Positions 5,838 through 9,573 of a stretch of 9,573 nucleotides of DNA are shown here, piece by piece. Within the stretch, counting starts at the first letter, position 1. Each line of letters begins with the position of its first letter. Both the position numbers and the translations under genes were made by a program. The notes beneath the pieces are model-generated. The model did not search any database. It had not been told where the DNA came from and worked only from the letters and a program-made list of their open reading frames with translations. The stretch comes from Helicobacteraceae bacterium (GTDB lineage: Bacteria; Campylobacterota; Campylobacteria; Campylobacterales; Helicobacteraceae), in contig CAAGLK010000045.1 of assembly GCA_900770765.1 (NCBI GenBank), forward strand, positions 1 through 9,573. Direction: 5' to 3'.

Positions 5838-7189
5838 AATTTTTGGATTTAAAAAAGCAGTATTTGGGGATTAGGGCTGAGATTGATGAAGCTATAAGGC
5901 GAGTTGTTGAGCGTGGGTGTTTTGTGGGTGGGGAGGAAGTGGAGGCGTTTGAAAATGAATTTAGTGAATATTTAAATAAAAACGCCTTTTGCGTAAAAAC
6001 TGAAAGCGGAAATTCCGCAAACTTGTCATTGCGAGGAAGCGAAGCGACCGAAGCAATCTATAATGTGGAATCGGTAGCAGAAAGCCGAAATTCCGCCCTC
6101 CGCCCTCCGCAATCCGCAAACTGCAAGGACAACCAGCAGTATTCTATAACTAGTGATAGGGACCCGCTGCGAAGCAGTGGGACTTCAGGGGGTTGTAGGG
6201 ACATTTATGTCCCTGCCCGCAAAGGCGAACTTTGTTCGCCTGCGGAGTTAAAAACATTAGTAGTTGCAAATGGCACAGATGCCTTAGAAATAGCCATTGA
6301 AGCTTTAGAATTAGAAAAGGGAAAAGAGGTGCTAGTGCCTGCAAATACCTTTGTGGCAAGTGCGGAGGCTGTGGTTAGAAATGGTTTGAAAATAAAATTT
6401 GTGGATTGTAATGACAATTACACAATGGATATTAATGATTTGGAATCTAAAATTAGCAAGGATTCTGTGGCGATTCTAGCTGTGCATTTATATGGGCAAA
6501 GTGCCGATATGGACGCGATTTTAAGCCTAGCAAAAAAGCATAATTTAAGGGTAATTGAGGATTGTGCGCAAGCGCATGGGGCGGAGTTTAAAGGGCGGCG
6601 AGTTGGGGGCTTTGGCGATATTGCTACTTTTAGCTTTTATCCGGGTAAAAACTTGGGCGCTTATGGCGATGGAGGGGCTATTGTAAGTAGGGATTCCACT
6701 CTTTTAGAGAAGTGTAGAAAAATCGCTCATCATGGCGGTTTAAGGAAGTACAGCCATGAAATTATAGGGCGGAATTCTAGGCTTGATGCGATTCAAGCCG
6801 CAGTTTTAAGAGTAAAGCTAAAATATTTAGATTCTTGGAATAAGCGGCGTAATGCTGTGGCGGAGATGTATTTAGATGGGCTAAAAGGCATCTGTGTTTT
6901 GCCTAAAGTGAATAAAAATTGCTACTGCGTGTGGCATTTATTTGTCGTGCGAGTGAAAAATAGGGATAGAGTGGTGGAATCCCTAAAAAAAGCTGGGATT
7001 GAGTGTGGGCTGCATTATCCTACTGCACTGCCGCATTGTGCGGCGTTTAAGAATAAGGAATTTGTAGTGGAATCGCAAACTAAAAATGCGACTGCGTGGC
7101 AAGATGAGATTCTATCACTGCCTATGGGGGAGCATTTAAGCGAGGCGGAAGTTGGCGAAGTTATTAGAGTGCTTAAGCGTGGGTTGTAA
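5828..7189 (+). CDS. DegT/DnrJ/EryC1 PLP sugar aminotransferase carrying an 85-codon insertion
   Basis: The 453-residue protein starts VKFLDLKKQYLGI and contains ANGTDALEIA (147-156, PLP phosphate), the PANTFVAS strand (171-178), HLYGQSADMD (220-229), EDCAQAHGA (244-252) and the Schiff-base lysine in FSFYPGKNLGAYGDGG (Lys274). It closely follows WbpE/FdtB/QdtB-type enzymes that transaminate 3-keto nucleotide sugars from glutamate, the step after the dehydrogenase at 2924. The family is usually about 360-375 residues. The excess is a hydrophilic, unrelated block between FCVKT (54-58) and LVVANGTDAL, encoded by a repeat insertion flanked by 7-bp direct repeats. Removing exactly 255 bp restores a 368-residue protein reading FCVKTLVVANGTDAL. 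All catalytic motifs are present and the frame is open, so a working enzyme with a disordered loop is possible, but activity is uncertain. The start overlaps the methyltransferase stop. Confidence 0.9.
   Translation: MAVKFLDLKKQYLGIRAEIDEAIRRVVERGCFVGGEEVEAFENEFSEYLNKNAFCVKTESGNSANLSLRGSEATEAIYNVESVAESRNSALRPPQSANCKDNQQYSITSDRDPLRSSGTSGGCRDIYVPARKGELCSPAELKTLVVANGTDALEIAIEALELEKGKEVLVPANTFVASAEAVVRNGLKIKFVDCNDNYTMDINDLESKISKDSVAILAVHLYGQSADMDAILSLAKKHNLRVIEDCAQAHGAEFKGRRVGGFGDIATFSFYPGKNLGAYGDGGAIVSRDSTLLEKCRKIAHHGGLRKYSHEIIGRNSRLDAIQAAVLRVKLKYLDSWNKRRNAVAEMYLDGLKGICVLPKVNKNCYCVWHLFVVRVKNRDRVVESLKKAGIECGLHYPTALPHCAAFKNKEFVVESQTKNATAWQDEILSLPMGEHLSEAEVGEVIRVLKRGL
6002..6018. repeat. 17-bp direct repeat, copy 1 (copy 2 at 6080-6096)
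   Basis: GAAAGCGGAAATTCCGC here recurs with one mismatch (GAAAGCCGAAATTCCGC) at 6080-6096. The first copy contains the palindrome GCGGAA-A-TTCCGC. A further 10-bp repeat, TCCGCAAACT, occurs at 6014-6023 and 6113-6122. The REP-like unit and its flank are thus bracketed by related sequence, which suggests the insert grew by nested insertion or duplication. Confidence 0.65.
6023..6060. repeat. REP-like palindromic unit
   Basis: The unit runs from TTGTCATTGCGAGG through GAAGCGAAGCGAC to GAAGCAATCTA, with ATTGC (6028-6032) pairing with GCAAT (6053-6057). Short elements with this TCATTGCGAG...GAAGCAATC signature are scattered through the genomes of several Helicobacter species and other bacteria, usually between genes. 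Here it lies inside a reading frame and is translated as LSLRGSEATEAIY. Confidence 0.7.
6094..6110. repeat. Short tandem repeat CCGCCCT
   Basis: The 7-base unit CCGCCCT occurs twice, followed by a partial third copy (CCGC). Because 7 is not a multiple of 3, gaining or losing one unit would shift the aminotransferase frame, although two units are too few to expect frequent slippage. Confidence 0.55.
6163..6181. repeat. Hairpin inside the insertion
   Basis: CCCGCTGC (6163-6170) and GCAGTGGG (6174-6181) form an 8-bp stem with one G-U pair and a GAA loop. It is the first of three consecutive hairpins in the right half of the inserted segment. No run of T follows, and it lies within an open frame, so it is not a terminator. 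Confidence 0.6.
6197..6214. repeat. Perfect 8-bp inverted repeat inside the insertion
   Basis: AGGGACAT (6197-6204) and ATGTCCCT (6207-6214) are perfect reverse complements around a TT centre. The heptamer TAGGGAC at its left side (6196-6202) also occurs at 6157-6163 next to the preceding hairpin, so the two hairpins may be related units. Confidence 0.7.
6217..6245. repeat. Long hairpin at the right end of the insertion
   Basis: AGGCGAAC (6223-6230) and GTTCGCCT (6234-6241) pair perfectly around a TTT loop. CCGC (6217-6220) and GCGG (6242-6245) extend the stem across a 2-nt bulge, giving 12 base pairs. It ends 3 bp before the right-hand TAAAAAC repeat, so it marks the element boundary. Confidence 0.7.
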
Positions 7190-7196
7190 AAGGAGG
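7190..7196 (+). promoter_or_regulatory. Near-perfect Shine-Dalgarno before the first TagF-like gene
   Basis: AAGGAGG lies directly after the aminotransferase stop and 4 nt before ATG 7201. It is the strongest ribosome site in the window, whereas upstream genes mostly rely on coupling through overlaps. It fixes the start at 7201 and suggests that translation of the last two genes is set independently. Confidence 0.75.
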
Positions 7197-7200
7197 ACAA

Positions 7201-8586
7201 ATGCATTATTATATTTACCCTAAAGGCTTGATAGGGCAAACTGTTGGGCAGATGATAGAGTATTGTAAGGATTTTAGCGATTTTAATGGAGTAACTTATA
7301 GTTTTGTTGATGATTTTAAAGAGGGAATTACACTAAAAGAACAGGCGGAAATTATAAAACAAAGAGTAGATTCTAAAGAAGCAAAGGTTGTTATAGCTTT
7401 ATTTCAAGGGATTAAAGAAACGCCAGAGAGATTAAAAAAGCTAAAAAATAATTTAGCAAAATATGGAATTTTAGAGTGCTTGGAAGCCCCTTTTGTAGAA
7501 GAGCTTGCAAAAAAGGTTTGCATAAAAGCAAAAGATGAAGTTGCAGTATTTGCGGGGGGGGGGCATTTAGTAGTAGGTATTAGTATTTATGGATTAGGCA
7601 ATGAAAAGCATATGGGAGTTGTTGATTATGAATTATTTAAGCTTGGAGTTAAGGTTGTGTATCTAAATAATACAGGGCAAAAAATTAAGCGAACATTTAA
7701 TAAAGAGCAGGCTGTTGAAGTGCCGCTTCCTATGGATTATTATAAATATTTAGATTGTATAAAATATATTTTTTCAACTGCTTCTACTTATAGCAGAAAT
7801 GATAAGCAAGTATTTTTTGTCCATCATCATAGTTATAGCGGATTGCTAGAATCTAGTGCTGATGGAGTTTTAGAATATATCAAAAATATATATAATAAGA
7901 ATATTGATTATTTATTTTTAGCGAATAAAAAATGCACAAAGGCTTCCATAGAGATTTTAAAAGAGATTGAAAATCCACCTATTTTGTTGGAATCTGGCTA
8001 TGCAGCATTTGATGTAGAAAATACATTAGAGGAATGTGCTAGAGATTCCGTGCTTGTTGCCTTGCATGATTTTTGGGAGTTTTTGGAGATTAAAGAAGCG
8101 GTTGTGGAGTTGCTAGAAAAAGGGATTAATATAGTTGTTCGTTATCGCTTTGGATGGGGAGAAGCGTTTTTAAAAGAGCATATTTTACCGCTTGAGATAT
8201 ATAAAAATTGCAAAATCATAAAGGATAATGATGGTTATAAAGAAGCGGTGCAAAGGAGTTTTACTTTAATTACAAGTGCTAGTTCTCTAGCTTATACATT
8301 TCCGCTAAAGACACTTTGTCCGGCTATTCTATATTTTAAAGATAAAGAAAAGTTTAAGCGAAATATATGTGGAATTTACTTTTATGATGACAATTTACAT
8401 TTAAAAGCTTCAAACCCTAAAGAGATTGTGGAATCCATTCTTAAAATAAAGGAGCAAAATAAGAGTTTATGGAGTGATAGAATCCTAAAACATAGACAAA
8501 ACGAGGTGTTTAATTACAAAAAAGCAAGTATATATATGGCACAAAAAATGGTAGAAATTATAAAGGAGCATAATGATATTAAATGA
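7201..8586 (+). CDS. Putative GT-B glycosyl/glycerophosphotransferase-like protein (copy 1) with poly-G
   Basis: I do not recognise a named family for this 461-residue protein with certainty. The C-terminal two-thirds resemble the CDP-glycerol glycerophosphotransferase (TagF-like) GT-B fold. The matching elements are FFVHHHSYSGL (205-215, where TagF relatives have a conserved His-rich strand), SGYAAFD (265-271, like the GYPRxD motif) and TLITSASSLAYTFPLKTLCPAILYF (355-379, like the acidic-Ser-Ser donor site, with the usual Asp replaced). It shares its central order of motifs with the next gene, so the two are paralogues. Residues 1-110 are an unassigned N-terminal region. A G10 tract encodes AGGGH (118-122) just before the homologous core and is in frame here. 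The strong ribosome site fixes the start. Its base composition is visibly more A+T-rich than the genes before it. A role in adding a sugar or polyol phosphate to a surface glycan is inferred. Confidence 0.6.
   Translation: MHYYIYPKGLIGQTVGQMIEYCKDFSDFNGVTYSFVDDFKEGITLKEQAEIIKQRVDSKEAKVVIALFQGIKETPERLKKLKNNLAKYGILECLEAPFVEELAKKVCIKAKDEVAVFAGGGHLVVGISIYGLGNEKHMGVVDYELFKLGVKVVYLNNTGQKIKRTFNKEQAVEVPLPMDYYKYLDCIKYIFSTASTYSRNDKQVFFVHHHSYSGLLESSADGVLEYIKNIYNKNIDYLFLANKKCTKASIEILKEIENPPILLESGYAAFDVENTLEECARDSVLVALHDFWEFLEIKEAVVELLEKGINIVVRYRFGWGEAFLKEHILPLEIYKNCKIIKDNDGYKEAVQRSFTLITSASSLAYTFPLKTLCPAILYFKDKEKFKRNICGIYFYDDNLHLKASNPKEIVESILKIKEQNKSLWSDRILKHRQNEVFNYKKASIYMAQKMVEIIKEHNDIK
7554..7563. repeat. 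G10 contingency tract in the first TagF-like gene
   Basis: Ten G encode part of an Ala-Gly-Gly-Gly loop and leave the gene in frame (ON). With 9 G the frame reads GGC ATT TAG; with 11 G it reads GCA TTT AGT AGT AGG TAT TAG. Either slip gives an early stop within about 20 nt and a peptide of roughly 120 residues, an efficient OFF state. Confidence 0.8.
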
Positions 8587-9502
8587 ACATAAGCATAATC
8601 AATTTTTGGAAATTTTAGAACTTTTAGGGGAGGAGTCTTGGGATTCTAGGCGTTTTGCTGCTTGTCCTTTAGTTAATGAAAATTTAGCGAAGGAGCAAAT
8701 TAAAAATGGGCTTATGAGTGCTTTGGAGTCATTAAGTATTTTTATTGCAGAGCGTTTGGTGCAAGATTGCCCTAAAGTTAGTTTTGAAAATAGAGTGATT
8801 TTTATAGAGTTTTTGCCAATTGTTAGGGCGCTAGAGTTATTTTTGGCTTATTTTGGTGATTATTGTTTAGAAGATAGAATTTCACTTTTAAAAGATAGTG
8901 TTAAGGCGCATTTGGATAAAGCATTTATTAACTCTAGCTTAGAGATTGTGGATAGAAATCAAAGTGTTGGAATTACGCTTATTGGTTATACAAAAGATAA
9001 TAAACATATTGACAATTTGGATTTTGAATTAAAAAGTTGTGGAATCTCTATAGTGTATTTGTGCAACACTTTTCGTTCTTATGAGAATTCAAAAGATAGG
9101 GGTGAAGGTGAGCTTTGCATTGTTTCAAACCCACTTTATTTTGCTAGATTTTCAAATGTTAAGATGATTGTTTCTACAAATACTCCATTACCACTTAGGA
9201 AAGATGGGCATTTAAATACGCAGATTTTACATTTGGGGCATAATTTTAATGAATCATTAAATTATACTTTATGGAGAACTGATAAGGAATTTAGCTTTGC
9301 TAGTTTAAAAAAAGAGAGATTTGATAGATGTGATTTTATAGCAGCGCACACACAAAATGATAAAAAAATGCTTGATTTAACTTGTGATTTTTATGGAATT
9401 TCTAAAGATATAATTTTGCCAGTTGGGAATTTAAGCCTAGATTGGGCTTTAAAACGCATAGAGACTACTAAAGTTGTGGGGGGGGGGGGGGTTTTTTTTT
9501 AA
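8573..9502 (+). CDS. Putative GT-B glycosyl/glycerophosphotransferase-like protein (copy 2), 3' end broken
   Basis: The 309-residue product follows the same plan as the preceding protein. VGITLIGYTKDNKHIDNLDFELKSCGISIVYLCNT (from 132) aligns with VGISIYGLGNEKHMGVVDYELFKLGVKVVYLNNT there. ILHLGHNFNESL (218-229) is the His strand, and LPVGNLSLDW (282-291) is the GYxxxD-like motif. In copy 1 about 190 residues follow that point; here only 19 do, so the donor-binding C-terminus is missing. The frame enters a G14 tract and stops at 9500-9502. With one G fewer it would stay open to the window end and read KRDFLKNIG near the edge. It is therefore a phase-OFF or miscalled and edge-truncated gene. AAGGAG (8563-8568) precedes the ATG, and it overlaps copy 1 by 14 nt. 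The function is inferred to be like copy 1, and the two might act on successive residues or on alternative acceptors. Confidence 0.6.
   Translation: MILNEHKHNQFLEILELLGEESWDSRRFAACPLVNENLAKEQIKNGLMSALESLSIFIAERLVQDCPKVSFENRVIFIEFLPIVRALELFLAYFGDYCLEDRISLLKDSVKAHLDKAFINSSLEIVDRNQSVGITLIGYTKDNKHIDNLDFELKSCGISIVYLCNTFRSYENSKDRGEGELCIVSNPLYFARFSNVKMIVSTNTPLPLRKDGHLNTQILHLGHNFNESLNYTLWRTDKEFSFASLKKERFDRCDFIAAHTQNDKKMLDLTCDFYGISKDIILPVGNLSLDWALKRIETTKVVGGGGVFF
9478..9491. repeat. G14 tract at the 3' end of the second TagF-like gene
   Basis: Fourteen G followed by nine T end the coding frame at TAA 9500-9502. One G fewer opens a frame that runs to the window end. It mirrors the tract at position 1, so the window is bounded by long G runs on both sides, as expected when assembly stops at variable homopolymers. 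Confidence 0.75.
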
Positions 9503-9573
9503 AATCCCCTCTTTTGGGGGAAAATTTTTTAAAACCCCCCAGACCAAAAGGGATTTTTTGAAAAATATTGGAA
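9492..9573. other. Homopolymer-rich terminal segment, doubtful sequence
   Basis: These 82 bases are mostly runs of a single base (T9, A4, C4, G5, T6, A4, C6, A4, T6, A5). This is unlike anything else in the window and typical of low-quality consensus after a long poly-G. In one frame it is open and ends KRDFLKNIG, so genuine coding sequence for the gene at 8573 may lie beneath errors. I see no reliable gene, terminator or repeat in it. Confidence 0.6.

Larger units (their letters stand above)
6001..6248. mobile_element. Composite repeat insertion (MITE/REP-like) with 7-bp target duplication
   Basis: TAAAAAC occurs at 5994-6000 and again at 6249-6255, exactly 255 bp (85 codons) apart, on either side of sequence absent from the aminotransferase family. 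The enclosed 248 bp are richer in G+C and dense in palindromes. They hold a short palindrome at 6006-6018, a REP-like unit (6023-6060), CCGCCCT tandem units (6094-6110) and three hairpins (6163-6181, 6197-6214, 6217-6245). The ends share only a 6-bp inverted match (TCCGCA at 6014-6019, TGCGGA at 6241-6246), and there is no transposase. It is therefore a non-autonomous repeat or a cluster of repeats. It adds 85 codons with no stop, much as Rickettsia palindromic elements do inside genes. Confidence 0.75.

Noticed and set aside
6163..6245. Hairpins as transcription terminators or a CRISPR-like array
   Set aside because: No U-tract follows them, they lie within an open frame, and the stems differ from each other with no repeat-spacer regularity.
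6150..6417. Minus-strand open frames over the aminotransferase insertion
   Set aside because: They begin inside conserved aminotransferase sequence, so they are shadows and not a transposase or element-encoded gene.
8573..8586. Similarity of the 14-nt gene overlaps at 1851-1864 and 8573-8586 (both start ATGATAT)
   Set aside because: The proteins involved are unrelated, and the likeness is short enough to follow from an ATG-Ile start and a TGA stop in A+T-rich DNA.
9504..9520. CCCC-TCTTTT-GGGG inverted repeat as a terminator
   Set aside because: It lies in the doubtful terminal segment made of homopolymer runs, where pairing of C and G runs is expected by chance or error.

Overview
The window looks like a fragment of a host-associated epsilonproteobacterial genome, most likely an enteric or enterohepatic Helicobacter. 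The reasons are the A+T-rich, tightly overlapping genes, the long poly-G contingency tracts inside sugar-modification genes, a TATAAT -10 promoter without a clear -35, and a REP-like repeat of the TCATTGCGAGG...GAAGCAATC type. The genus is inferred from style and cannot be fixed without a database search.

Layout: all recognisable genes are on the + strand and read as one operon from a promoter at about 115-123. In order they are: an AsnB-type amidotransferase/asparagine synthase (152-1864); a DUF354 GT-B-like protein (1851-2930); a WbpB/WlbA-like Gfo/Idh/MocA sugar dehydrogenase (2924-3988); a sugar N-formyltransferase (3990-4631 as sequenced, frame-shifted at a G13 tract, with its real C-terminus displaced to 4628-4738); a left-handed beta-helix N-acetyltransferase (about 4755-5168); a class I SAM methyltransferase carrying an in-frame G11 tract (5169-5837); a DegT-type PLP sugar aminotransferase interrupted in frame by a 248-bp repeat insertion (5828-7189); and two tandem, mutually related GT-B/CDP-glycerol-transferase-like proteins, each with a poly-G tract (7201-8586 with G10; 8573-9502 with G14, broken at the contig end). 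Most junctions overlap or leave 0-1 nt; the longest gaps inside the operon are 11 nt before 7201 and about 16 nt before the proposed start at 4755.

The genes suggest one job: making and attaching an unusual 3-amino sugar for a surface glycan (O-antigen, capsule or flagellin glycan). By analogy with the Pseudomonas/Bordetella Wbp/Wlb route, the dehydrogenase makes a 3-keto nucleotide sugar, the aminotransferase installs a 3-amine, and the acetyltransferase and/or formyltransferase caps an amine. The AsnB homologue may amidate a uronic acid, as proposed for the AsnB-like proteins of the P. aeruginosa O6 and Francisella O-antigen loci. The methyltransferase, DUF354 protein and TagF-like proteins would decorate or assemble the product.

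The most notable features are five poly-G tracts in 9.6 kb (including both ends of the window), a formyltransferase caught in an apparent OFF phase whose C-terminus has been masked by an over-long acetyltransferase ORF, and a mobile repeat inserted in the aminotransferase. That insert is flanked by a 7-bp direct repeat and adds exactly 85 codons without breaking the frame. The last about 80 bp (9492-9573) are homopolymer-rich and may be assembly noise.
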